This document shows positions 17,814 to 26,650 of a stretch of DNA of 64,000 nucleotides, one piece after another. How positions within the stretch are numbered: position 1 is the first letter of the stretch; every line of letters starts with the position of its first letter. The notes beneath the pieces are model-generated. The model searched no databases and was not told where the DNA came from. It saw only the letters and a list, made by a program, of their open reading frames with translations. This DNA comes from Ruminococcus sp. UBA6407 (GTDB lineage Bacteria > Bacillota > Clostridia > Oscillospirales > Ruminococcaceae): contig DJPR01000040.1 in NCBI GenBank assembly GCA_002438605.1, forward strand, positions 29,911-93,910, in the 5' to 3' direction. Position numbers and translations under genes: made by a program.

Positions 17814-19013
17814 TTATTTTAATAAGTTTTCAAGGCGGTTCATAGCCTCGATTGTATTTTCTCTGTCATTGAAAGCGGTGAGTCTGAACCAGTTTTCACC
17901 GTTTTTGCCGAAGCCTGCACCGGGAGTTCCCACAACAGCTATTTTGTTAAGCATAAGGTCGAAGAACTCCCAGCTTCCCATTCCGTTCGGACACTTGAAC
18001 CATATGTATGGCGAGTTTTTTCCGCCTGTAAATGGAATGCTGCAGCGTGTCAGGGTTTCAGCAATAATTTTTGCATTTTCTTTATAATAATCAATGTTCT
18101 CATGAATCTGACGCTGACCTTCTTCAGTGAATACAGCCTCAGCAGCACGCTGAACAGGATAAGAAACACCGTTGAATTTGCTGCCCTGACGTCTTGCCCA
18201 GAGTCCTGATATTGAAACTCTGCTGCCGTCAGGCTGTACAGCCTCAAGCTCATCGGGAATTACGGTATATCCGCATCTCATTCCTGTAAAGCCTGCTGTT
18301 TTTGAAAGAGAACACATTTCAATCGCACATTTTTTTGCACCCTCAATACAATATATACTTCTTGGAATTTCAGGGTCTGAAATAAAGGCTTCATACGCTG
18401 CGTCATAAATAATAACAGCATTGTTATCAAGAGCATATTCAACCCATTTCTCAAGCTGCTCCTTTGTATAAGCAGAACCTGTAGGATTATTTGGTGAGCA
18501 AAGATAGATTATATCTGCATGAATGCTTTTATCGGGCATTGCAGCAAATCCGTTGCTTTCGTCTGAATCGGCACAAATTATTTTTCTGCCGCTCATTATA
18601 TTTGAATCAACATATACGGGATAAACAGGGTCTGTTACCAGAACTGTATTATCCGAGCCGAAAATATCGGTAATATTTCCGCAGTCGCTTTTAGCACCGT
18701 CATTGATGCGTATTTCATTCGGCGATACATCTGCACCAAGCTTAGCGTAGTAAGCTGATACGGCATTTTTCAGGAAGTCATAGCCTGCACCGCTGTCCTC
18801 ATAGCCTCTGAAGGTTTCCTTTACACCCATTTCATCGGCAGCCCTTTTCATTGCCTCAACAGCAGCAGGAACTATTGGAAGTGTAACATCTCCTATGCCC
18901 ATTCTGATAAGCTTTGCGTCAGGATTTTTTTCAAGGAAAGCATTGACCTTTTTGGCTATATCAATAAATAAGTAGTTTTTTTTGAGCTTTAAAAAATTTT
19001 CATTAATCTTCAT
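17814..19013 (-). CDS. dapL: LL-diaminopimelate aminotransferase DapL
   Basis: A 399-residue fold-I PLP aminotransferase that converts tetrahydrodipicolinate to LL-DAP in one step. Diagnostic text includes [70 protein letters not shown] and the PLP lysine in [18 protein letters not shown]. It bypasses the succinylase/acetylase branches. It lies between dapF and glnN, linking wall/lysine precursor synthesis with nitrogen assimilation. Confidence 0.95.
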   Translation of the reverse strand: MKINENFLKLKKNYLFIDIAKKVNAFLEKNPDAKLIRMGIGDVTLPIVPAAVEAMKRAADEMGVKETFRGYEDSGAGYDFLKNAVSAYYAKLGADVSPNEIRINDGAKSDCGNITDIFGSDNTVLVTDPVYPVYVDSNIMSGRKIICADSDESNGFAAMPDKSIHADIIYLCSPNNPTGSAYTKEQLEKWVEYALDNNAVIIYDAAYEAFISDPEIPRSIYCIEGAKKCAIEMCSLSKTAGFTGMRCGYTVIPDELEAVQPDGSRVSISGLWARRQGSKFNGVSYPVQRAAEAVFTEEGQRQIHENIDYYKENAKIIAETLTRCSIPFTGGKNSPYIWFKCPNGMGSWEFFDLMLNKIAVVGTPGAGFGKNGENWFRLTAFNDRENTIEAMNRLENLLK

Positions 19014-19029
19014 TGGTTTTCTTCCTTTC

Positions 19030-19884
19030 TCATTCTGACATTAAAAACTCGTCTGATATAATACCGTCATATACAAAGGACGCTCCGCCCTTCATCATAA
19101 TCGTACCGTCTGACTTATAAGTAATTTTAAGATTTCCGCCTTTCAGCATAACGGTAATTTCCGAATCATGAGGACAAATATTATTAAGAACTGCTGCCGC
19201 AACAGAAGCACAAGCTCCTGTTCCGCAGGCATAAGTTTCACCGCTTCCACGTTCCCATACACGCATTTTAAGGGTATGGTCATCAATGACCTGAATAAAC
19301 TCTGTATTTATTCTGTCCGGAAATATGGGATTGTTTTCAAACAGCGGACCTGTTTTCTCAATATCAACAGACTCTGTATCGTTTACAAAAACCACAGCAT
19401 GAGGATTTCCCACAGAAACGCATGTAACGCCGTAAGTAACTCCGTTTATTTCAAGGGGACGGTTTATATAATCATCTCCTGCCGCACTTATCGGGATTTC
19501 AGAAGGCTTTAAGATAACCTTGCCCATATCTACCTCTATTTCTGCAACCTTTCCGTTATTCACTGTCAATGAAAGCTTTTTTATTCCGGAATTGGTTTCG
19601 AGTGTAATGGAGGTTTTATTGGTAAGACCTCTTTCATATACATATTTTCCTATGCAGCGGGTTGCGTTTCCGCACATTTTTGCTTCTGAACCGTCAGCAT
19701 TGAAAATTCTCATTCTGAAATCTGCTTTGTCAGACGGCATTATCAGAACCAGTCCGTCAGAGCCGACACTGTAATGTCTGCGGCTCAGTTTGATTGACAA
19801 TTCTTCCGGATTATCAACGGTTTCCTCAAAACAGTTAACGTAAATGTAGTCATTTCCTATGCCGTGCATTTTTGTAAAGTTCAT
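19030..19884 (-). CDS. dapF: Diaminopimelate epimerase DapF
   Basis: A 284-residue PLP-independent epimerase that converts LL-DAP to meso-DAP for peptidoglycan and lysine. The catalytic cysteines are visible: Cys71 in MCGNATRC and Cys220 in YACGTGACAS. MHGIGNDYIYVN is the usual start. GGAGG precedes ATG. The next step after DapL is thus encoded immediately upstream of it. Only a repeat copy separates it from amt. Confidence 0.95.
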   Translation of the reverse strand: MNFTKMHGIGNDYIYVNCFEETVDNPEELSIKLSRRHYSVGSDGLVLIMPSDKADFRMRIFNADGSEAKMCGNATRCIGKYVYERGLTNKTSITLETNSGIKKLSLTVNNGKVAEIEVDMGKVILKPSEIPISAAGDDYINRPLEINGVTYGVTCVSVGNPHAVVFVNDTESVDIEKTGPLFENNPIFPDRINTEFIQVIDDHTLKMRVWERGSGETYACGTGACASVAAAVLNNICPHDSEITVMLKGGNLKITYKSDGTIMMKGGASFVYDGIISDEFLMSE

Positions 19885-19903
19885 TTTAACCTCCGATATT
19901 TAT

Positions 19904-19938
19904 GGCGACACCGCACAAGCTTTGTTCAGTGTTACCTT
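19904..19938. repeat. Dispersed palindromic repeat, copy 5
   Basis: GGCGACACCGCACAAGCTTTGTTCAGTGTTACC, an imperfect hairpin in the 52-bp gap between amt and dapF. It could form a processing or partial termination site inside the unit. Confidence 0.65.
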
Positions 19939-21706
19939 ATTGCTTTTCGTCAAGAAGTGCTGATTTTGCCTGTTCGCCTGTACGAACCTTGATAACATTC
20001 TCTACATCATATATGAATATTTTTCCGTCGCCGATATGACCTGTATAAAGAACCTTTCTTGCTGTATTGACAACTGTGTTTACAGGTACTGAACATACAA
20101 CTATTTCAGCCTTAACCTTTGGAAGAAGATTTACTTCAAGAGGTGCTCCTCTGTAATACTCGTTTTGACCTTTCTGAACGCCGCAGCCAAGCACGTTTGT
20201 TACCGTAATACCTGTAACATCAATTTCCTCCATAGCAGAGATGAAATCCTGAAGCTTGCTTTGCTTGAATACTGCAACGATTTTTGTCATCTTGTCCTTG
20301 CTTTCAGTATTTGCTGTAAAGCTCTGAACCTCAACTGCCTGTTCGACAGAAACCTTCTGAACACTCTTTGCATCGTCCTTTGTATAACCGTACATTGATT
20401 CATTCATTGCAGGTGCAAAGTCTGCATAAGAGGATACAAGACCATGCTCTGTAACGTCAAGACCGATGATTTCTTCCTGTTCGGAAGCTCTGAGTCCGAT
20501 AGTCTTTTTGATTGCAAGGAATACGATAATCATAGTAATGAATGCCCATGCACCGACTGAAACAAAGCCTAAAAGCTGAAGACCAAGCTGTGTGAAGCCG
20601 CCGCCGTAGAAAAGACCTTCGCCTTTAATTACTCCGTTTGCAACTGCTGTTGCATAACCCGGAGCAGATTTTGTAGCAAAAAGTCCTACTGCCAATGTAC
20701 CCCAGATACCGTTCATCATGTGAACTGCTACTGCTCCGACAGGGTCATCAATGTGGAGCTTATAATCAAGGAGCCATACGCCGAAGCAAACTAAAAGACC
20801 TGAAACAACACCGATAAAGAATGAACCTGTGCAGTCTACAACGTCACATGGAGCTGTAACACCGACAAGACCTGCAAGTGAAGCGTTAAGACACATTGAA
20901 ACATCAGGCTTGCCATATTTAAGCCAAGTGAAAATCATACAAGTTACTGTTGCAACAGCAGGAGCAACTGTTGTTGCAAGGAATATTGAACCAAGTTCAG
21001 CAGTATTTGTTGCTGCTGCACCGTTAAATCCATACCAGCCGAACCAAAGAATGAAACAGCCTAAAGCACCGATTGTAAGGTTGTGTCCCGGAATAGCGTG
21101 AACCTTGATTTCGCCGTCCTTTGTCTTTGTGAATTTGCCGATACGAGGTCCGAGTATTTTTGCACCAACGAGTGCTGCGATACCGCCTACCATGTGGATA
21201 GCTGTTGAACCTGCATAATCATGGAATCCGAGCTGTGCAAGCCAGCCGCCGCCCCAGATCCAGTGAGCTTCAATAGGATAAATAAGAGCACTGATAACTG
21301 CTGAATACACACAATATGAAAGGAATTTTGTTCTTTCAGCCATTGCACCTGAAACGATTGTTGCTGTTGTTGCACAGAATACAAGGTTGAAAACGAATGA
21401 TGACCAGTTAAAATCCTTATATGCAGTTAAAATATCAAATCCGGGCTTGCCGATAAAGCCGAGAAAGTCCTCACCTAACAGTAATCCGAATCCTATAACG
21501 ATAAACATTACAGTACCTATACAGAAGTCCATAAGGTTTTTCATTATAATATTTCCTGCGTTTTTCGCTCTGGTAAAACCTGTTTCTACCATTGCAAATC
21601 CTGCCTGCATAAAAAATACGAGTGCTGCACCGATTAAAAACCATATTCCGAAAACCATGTCACTAGTTTCTTCAAGAACTTGTGACAGTATATTATCCAT
21701 TGTCAT
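19937..21706 (-). CDS. amt: Ammonium transporter fused to a PII signalling domain
   Basis: About 589 residues. Residues 1 to about 430 are an Amt channel: MQAGFAMVETGFTRAKNAGNIIMKN, GAMAERTKF, HWIWGGGWL, DYAGSTAIHMVGG and the pore histidine region VAVHMMNGIWG. After a linker, residues 473-589 form a PII domain: MTKIVAVFKQ, T-loop QKGQNEYYRGAPLEV and B-loop TGHIGDGKIFIYDV. The T-loop position of the uridylylated Tyr51 is Leu. The PII partner that normally docks on Amt is thus tethered, implying built-in control by ATP/ADP/2-oxoglutarate. The start was chosen by GGAGG 9 nt upstream. Confidence 0.93.
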   Translation of the reverse strand: MTMDNILSQVLEETSDMVFGIWFLIGAALVFFMQAGFAMVETGFTRAKNAGNIIMKNLMDFCIGTVMFIVIGFGLLLGEDFLGFIGKPGFDILTAYKDFNWSSFVFNLVFCATTATIVSGAMAERTKFLSYCVYSAVISALIYPIEAHWIWGGGWLAQLGFHDYAGSTAIHMVGGIAALVGAKILGPRIGKFTKTKDGEIKVHAIPGHNLTIGALGCFILWFGWYGFNGAAATNTAELGSIFLATTVAPAVATVTCMIFTWLKYGKPDVSMCLNASLAGLVGVTAPCDVVDCTGSFFIGVVSGLLVCFGVWLLDYKLHIDDPVGAVAVHMMNGIWGTLAVGLFATKSAPGYATAVANGVIKGEGLFYGGGFTQLGLQLLGFVSVGAWAFITMIIVFLAIKKTIGLRASEQEEIIGLDVTEHGLVSSYADFAPAMNESMYGYTKDDAKSVQKVSVEQAVEVQSFTANTESKDKMTKIVAVFKQSKLQDFISAMEEIDVTGITVTNVLGCGVQKGQNEYYRGAPLEVNLLPKVKAEIVVCSVPVNTVVNTARKVLYTGHIGDGKIFIYDVENVIKVRTGEQAKSALLDEKQ

Positions 21707-21811
21707 AAAGCTCTGCCTCCTAAAAATATATTTAATCAGCAACTACAGAAAGCAGTTCATGAAAACAAATTAACATGAGCTCTTTTTGCAAATATTTATA
21801 CAAGCGCTTAT

Positions 21812-21858
21812 AAAAAAAGAGAGACTGCAGACTTTCCATAAAGTCGTGCAGCCTCTTT
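21812..21858 (-). terminator. Leader terminator upstream of amt
   Basis: On the minus strand, AGAGGCTGCACGACTTT / AAAGTCTGCAGTCTCT is followed by a run of seven T. It begins about 10 nt after the predicted transcription start and lies before the amt coding region, so it should act as an attenuator. Confidence 0.75.
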
Positions 21859-21873
21859 GCTGTTTATGCTCAC

Positions 21874-21902
21874 AGTATACCCCCGAATGCGAAAAATGTC
21901 AA
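21874..21902 (-). promoter_or_regulatory. Predicted sigma-A promoter of amt
   Basis: On the minus strand, TTGACA (21897-21902), 17-bp spacer, TATACT (21874-21879). It is divergent from the gltB promoter about 100 bp away. Confidence 0.8.
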
Positions 21903-21949
21903 TAGGAAAATGCTTGTTTTTTGTTTTTTTAAGTGCAAAGCTGTTTTTA

Positions 21950-21964
21950 CTTAATTTAATTAAG
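21950..21964. promoter_or_regulatory. AT-rich inverted repeat between the amt and gltB promoters
   Basis: CTTAATT-T-AATTAAG, a perfect 7-bp inverted repeat midway between the two -35 boxes. It is a candidate operator for a shared regulator. It could also be chance in AT-rich DNA. Confidence 0.35.
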
Positions 21965-22000
21965 TTGTGGATTTAAAAAGCGTATATCTACAAAAAAATA

Positions 22001-22029
22001 TTGACTTTTATTATCCGCAGTGCTATGAT
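22001..22029 (+). promoter_or_regulatory. Predicted sigma-A promoter of gltB
   Basis: TTGACT (22001-22006), 17-bp spacer, TATGAT (22024-22029). Transcription would begin near 22036, just before the leader hairpin. Confidence 0.75.
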
Positions 22030-22042
22030 GAAATTAAAGAAC

Positions 22043-22107
22043 AAGGACGTTCGCAGTGATAGATAGTTTCTATCTGTGCGGACGTCCTTTATTTTTTGAA
22101 AGGACGT
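22043..22107 (+). promoter_or_regulatory. gltB leader: terminator with a competing hairpin that covers the ribosome binding site
   Basis: The terminator stem pairs GGACGT (22045-22050) with ACGTCC (22082-22087). It continues with CGCA/TGCG and GATAG/CTATC and is followed by TTTATTTTTT. The 3' arm can instead pair as ACGTCCTTT (22082-22090) with AAAGGACGT (22099-22107), a perfect 9-bp stem that includes the gltB Shine-Dalgarno AAAGGA. The two folds exclude each other. Confidence 0.75.
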
Positions 22108-22113
22108 GACTAT

Positions 22114-25100
22114 ATGGATAATTTCAGAAATCAGAACCCATATTCTCAGCAGGGACTTTACAATCCTGATTTTGAGCATGATAACTGCGGAATAGGTGCA
22201 GTGGTAAATATAAACGGAATAAAATCTCATACAGTTGTAGATAACGCACTTACAATTGTGGAGAAGCTGGAGCATCGTGCCGGAATAGACGCTGACGGCA
22301 AAACAGGCGACGGCGTAGGTATCCTTACACAGCTCCCGTGTGACTTCCTTATAGAAGAAACTGAAAAGCTGGGATTTAATATCGGCGAAAAGGGCGATTT
22401 TGGTGTGGGAATGTTTTTCTTTCCCCAGAATGAACTGAAAAGAAATCGTGCAAAGAAGCTTTTTGAAATAGTTTCCGAAAAGGAAGGACTTGAATTTCTC
22501 GGCTGGAGAGAAGTTCCCGTTAAGCCTGAAATACTCGGCACAAAGGCATTTCAGAAAATGCCGTATATATTGCAGGGCTTTGTGAAAAGACCTGAAAATA
22601 CTGCTCAGGGACTTGATTTTGACCGCAGACTTTATGTTGCAAGACGTGTTTTTGAACAGGCTGAGGAAAATACATATATATGCTCACTTTCAAGCAGAAC
22701 GATAGTTTACAAGGGCATGATGCTTGTAAGCGAGTTAAGAGAATTTTATACAGACCTGCAAAGCGATAAGTATGTTTCAGCAATTGCACTCGTTCATTCA
22801 AGATTTTCAACAAATACAAATCCAAGCTGGCAGAAAGCACATCCGAACAGACTTATAGTTCATAACGGTGAGATCAATACAATAAAGGGCAATGCCGATA
22901 AAATGATTTCCCGTGAGGATACGGCTCACTGCTCTGTACTTGGTGATACTCTTTATAAAATCATGCCTGCCGTAAACAGAAGCAATTCTGACTCAGCACA
23001 GCTTGACAATGCACTTGAATTTATGCTTATGGCAGGAATGCCTCTGCCGCTTGCAGTTATGACTGCAATTCCTGAGCCTTGGAAAAATAACAAGGACCTT
23101 TCTGAAAAGGTAATAGATTTTTACCAGTATTATGCTACGATGATGGAGCCTTGGGACGGCCCTGCGTCAATCCTTTTCTCAGACGGTGATATTATGGGTG
23201 CTGTTCTTGACAGAAACGGACTGCGTCCGTCAAGATACTGCGTTACGGATGACGGCTTCCTCATTCTTTCATCAGAAACAGGCTGTGTAGATATTCCGGA
23301 GGAAAAAATCATCCGCAAGGACAGACTTCGTGCAGGCAAAATGCTCCTTGTTGATACTGTTAAGGGTAAGCTCATCAGTGATTCCGAAATCAAGGACTTT
23401 TACGCTTCACGTCAGCCTTATGGCGAGTGGCTCGACTCTAATCTTGTTCATCTTCGTGACCTGCATATACCGAATAAAAGACTTGCTGATTATGGAACAG
23501 AGGAGCTTTTAAGACATCAGAAGGTATTTGGCTATTCATACGAGGAAATAATGAACAGTATTCTCCCAATGGCTGAAAACGGTGCAGAACCGATTGCGTC
23601 AATGGGCTCTGATATTGCACTTCCTCCGCTTGACAAGAGAAATGTACCGCTTTTTAATTATTTCCGTCAGCTTTTTGCACAGGTTACAAATCCGCCGATT
23701 GACGCTATTCGTGAGGAAATTGTTACAGATACAAGCGTTTATCTCGGACGTGACGGAAATATCCTTGAGGATTCCGCAGAAAACTGCCGTGTACTTAAAA
23801 TTGACAATCCTATCCTTTCGGGAACAGACCTTCTTAAAATCAAGAACATTAAGATTATCGGATTTAAGTCTGCAATAATCCCGATAACATATTATATAGG
23901 AACATCACTTGAAAAAGCAGTTGAACAGCTTTTTATTGAGGCGGACAAGGCTTATCGTGAGGGTGCAAACATTCTCATTCTTTCAGACAGAAATGTTGAC
24001 GAATATCATGCGGCTATGCCGTCACTTCTTGCAGTTTCAGCACTTCATCAGCATCTTGTTGACACGAAAAAGAGAACAAAGGTTGCAATGATTCTTGAAA
24101 GTGCAGAGCCAAGAGAGGTTCATCACTTTGCGGCACTTCTCGGATACGGAGCAAGTGCGGTAAATCCTTATCTTGCACATGAAACGATACACAATCTTAT
24201 TGAAAACGGTCTGCTTGACAAGGACTTTTATGCCGCTGAGGACGATTATGACCAGGCTGTACTCAAGGGAATTGTTAAAATTGCTTCAAAAATGGGCATA
24301 TCAACAATTCAGTCATATCAGGCCTCAAGACTTTTCGAGGCTGTCGGCATTTCAAGTGCTGTCATTGACAGATATTTCAGAGGTACTGTAAGCAGAATAG
24401 GCGGAATTACATTAAGTGATATAAGCCGTCAGATAGAGTCACTCCATAATGCTGCATATGATCCGTTAAGACTTTCAGTAAATACACAGCCTGAAAGCAG
24501 CGGCAGCCATAATCTCAGAAGCGGAAAGACAGAGCATCTTTATACTCCTGAAACAATACATCTTCTTCAGGACGCAGCCAGAACAGGCGATTATGAAACA
24601 TTTAAGGAATATTCAAAGGCAGTTGATGCAGAGGACAGAAGCCTTACATTAAGAAGTCTGCTTGATTTCAATTTCGATGAAAACGGCGGTATACCGATTG
24701 ACGAGGTAGAAAGCGTTGAGAGCATTTGCCGCAGATTCAAAACAGGTGCAATGTCATACGGCTCGATTTCAAAAGAGGCACATGAAACTCTTGCAAAGGC
24801 AATGAATACGATAGGCGGACAGTCCAACAGCGGTGAGGGCGGAGAAAGCCCTGAACGTCTTAAATCAGACCGCTGTTCAGCAATCAAGCAGGTTGCTTCA
24901 GGACGTTTCGGTGTTACAGCCGAATATCTTGCATCTGCAAATGAAATTCAGATAAAAATGGCACAGGGTGCAAAGCCGGGTGAGGGCGGACATCTTCCTG
25001 CAAAGAAAGTATATCCGTGGATTGCAAAAACACGTCACTCAACGGCAGGCGTAGGACTCATTTCACCGCCTCCGCACCATGATATTTATTCGATTGAGGA

Positions 25101-26646
25101 TCTTGCTCAACTCATATACGACCTCAAAAATGCGAATAAAAATGCAAGAATATCAGTAAAGCTTGTTGCTGAGGCAGGTGTAGGAACAATTGCCGCAGGT
25201 GTAGCAAAGGCAGGAGCACAGGTTATCCTGATTTCAGGCTTTGACGGCGGTACAGGTGCAGCTCCGAAAAGCTCAATTTACAATGCAGGACTTCCTTGGG
25301 AGCTTGGCGTTGCGGAAACTCATCAGACGCTTGTTCTTAACGGTCTGCGTTCTCATGTAAGAATAGAAACAGACGGAAAGCTTATGAACGGACGTGATGT
25401 TCTTGTTGCCGCACTTCTCGGTGCAGAGGAATTCGGCTTTGCAACAGCTCCGCTTATTACAATGGGCTGTGTTATGATGAGGGTATGCAATCTTGATACA
25501 TGTCCTATGGGCATTGCAACGCAAAATCCGGAACTGAGAAAGAGGTTCAGAGGCAAGCCTGAATATGTTATAAACTTCATGCACTTTGTGGCACAGGAGC
25601 TTCGTGAATACATGGCAAAGCTCGGCATCAGAAAGGTTGACGAGCTTATAGGCAGAACAGATTTGCTCCGCAGAAAAAACAATCTGTCACAGAAAGCGGA
25701 AAGCATTGATTTTTCAGCAATTCTCGGCAAGACAAGCAATATCTGCTTCAATCCGAATGACGCTCATGACTTTAAGCTGAATGAAACTGCTGATGAAAAA
25801 ATACTTATGAAAAAGCTTGGTTCAGCATTGAAAAACGGTACAGAAAAGTCTGTTGACGTTAAGATAAAAAATACAGACCGTTCATTCGGTACGCTTTTCG
25901 GTTCACAGATTACTGCAAAATACGGCGAAAACGGTCTTGCTGACAATACATTTACAGTAAACTGTCAGGGAAGCGGCGGACAAAGCTTTGGTGCATTCAT
26001 TCCGAAAGGACTTACACTTGTGCTTACGGGTGACTGCAATGACTACTTCGGAAAAGGACTTTCAGGCGGACGTCTTATACTTAAAGCTCCGAAAAATACA
26101 AACCGCAAGGCAAACGAAAATATCATAACAGGCAATGTTGCACTTTACGGAGCAACATCAGGCAAAGCATTCATCAATGGTATTGCAGGCGAAAGATTCT
26201 GTGTAAGAAATTCGGGAGCAGTTGCAGTATGTGAGGGTGCAGGCGACCATGGCTGTGAATATATGACAGGCGGTGTTGCAGTAATTCTCGGTAAAACGGG
26301 CAGGAACTTTGCCGCAGGTATGTCAGGCGGTGTTGCTTATGTTCTTGATACTGAAAATCACCTCTATATGCACCTTAATAAAGCTCTTGTATCAAGTGAG
26401 GCAGTTAAAGAACCACAGGATACAGCACAGCTCAGGAGCATAATTCAGGAGCATTATGACGTTACAGGTTCAGAAATTGCTGCTGAAATACTTGAAAACT
26501 TTGACGAATATCTTCCTAAGTTCAAGAAGATTATACCTTATGACTACGACAGAATGTGCCGTACCATTACACAGCTTGAAGCAAAGGGCGTAAGTCACGA
26601 GCAGGCTGAAATTGACGCATTCTATATTAACGGAAAGGAGGCTTGA
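22114..26646 (+). CDS. gltB: Glutamate synthase, large subunit
   Basis: About 1,510 residues. It converts glutamine and 2-oxoglutarate to two glutamates. After a propeptide of 24 residues the class II glutaminase nucleophile is Cys25 (DNCGIG). A central domain, an FMN-binding barrel (GGQSNSGEGGE, LVAEAGVGTIAAGVAKAG) and a C-terminal GXGXG glutamine-tunnel domain follow. The 3Fe-4S ligands are CX5CX4C at about 1119-1130. I chose ATG 22114 because AAAGGA is 9 nt upstream; an in-frame TTG at 22096 lies in the terminator T run. gltD follows 4 bp later. Confidence 0.96.
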   Translation: MDNFRNQNPYSQQGLYNPDFEHDNCGIGAVVNINGIKSHTVVDNALTIVEKLEHRAGIDADGKTGDGVGILTQLPCDFLIEETEKLGFNIGEKGDFGVGMFFFPQNELKRNRAKKLFEIVSEKEGLEFLGWREVPVKPEILGTKAFQKMPYILQGFVKRPENTAQGLDFDRRLYVARRVFEQAEENTYICSLSSRTIVYKGMMLVSELREFYTDLQSDKYVSAIALVHSRFSTNTNPSWQKAHPNRLIVHNGEINTIKGNADKMISREDTAHCSVLGDTLYKIMPAVNRSNSDSAQLDNALEFMLMAGMPLPLAVMTAIPEPWKNNKDLSEKVIDFYQYYATMMEPWDGPASILFSDGDIMGAVLDRNGLRPSRYCVTDDGFLILSSETGCVDIPEEKIIRKDRLRAGKMLLVDTVKGKLISDSEIKDFYASRQPYGEWLDSNLVHLRDLHIPNKRLADYGTEELLRHQKVFGYSYEEIMNSILPMAENGAEPIASMGSDIALPPLDKRNVPLFNYFRQLFAQVTNPPIDAIREEIVTDTSVYLGRDGNILEDSAENCRVLKIDNPILSGTDLLKIKNIKIIGFKSAIIPITYYIGTSLEKAVEQLFIEADKAYREGANILILSDRNVDEYHAAMPSLLAVSALHQHLVDTKKRTKVAMILESAEPREVHHFAALLGYGASAVNPYLAHETIHNLIENGLLDKDFYAAEDDYDQAVLKGIVKIASKMGISTIQSYQASRLFEAVGISSAVIDRYFRGTVSRIGGITLSDISRQIESLHNAAYDPLRLSVNTQPESSGSHNLRSGKTEHLYTPETIHLLQDAARTGDYETFKEYSKAVDAEDRSLTLRSLLDFNFDENGGIPIDEVESVESICRRFKTGAMSYGSISKEAHETLAKAMNTIGGQSNSGEGGESPERLKSDRCSAIKQVASGRFGVTAEYLASANEIQIKMAQGAKPGEGGHLPAKKVYPWIAKTRHSTAGVGLISPPPHHDIYSIEDLAQLIYDLKNANKNARISVKLVAEAGVGTIAAGVAKAGAQVILISGFDGGTGAAPKSSIYNAGLPWELGVAETHQTLVLNGLRSHVRIETDGKLMNGRDVLVAALLGAEEFGFATAPLITMGCVMMRVCNLDTCPMGIATQNPELRKRFRGKPEYVINFMHFVAQELREYMAKLGIRKVDELIGRTDLLRRKNNLSQKAESIDFSAILGKTSNICFNPNDAHDFKLNETADEKILMKKLGSALKNGTEKSVDVKIKNTDRSFGTLFGSQITAKYGENGLADNTFTVNCQGSGGQSFGAFIPKGLTLVLTGDCNDYFGKGLSGGRLILKAPKNTNRKANENIITGNVALYGATSGKAFINGIAGERFCVRNSGAVAVCEGAGDHGCEYMTGGVAVILGKTGRNFAAGMSGGVAYVLDTENHLYMHLNKALVSSEAVKEPQDTAQLRSIIQEHYDVTGSEIAAEILENFDEYLPKFKKIIPYDYDRMCRTITQLEAKGVSHEQAEIDAFYINGKEA

Positions 26647-26650
26647 TTCT

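Noticed and set aside
21812-22107. Classic dual-hexaloop ANTAR target in the amt and gltB leaders
   Set aside because: The gltB loop ATAGTTT has A1 and G4 but is seven bases, the amt loop does not fit, and no upstream partner hairpin fits between promoter and terminator. Control by ANTAR remains a hypothesis, not an observed motif.
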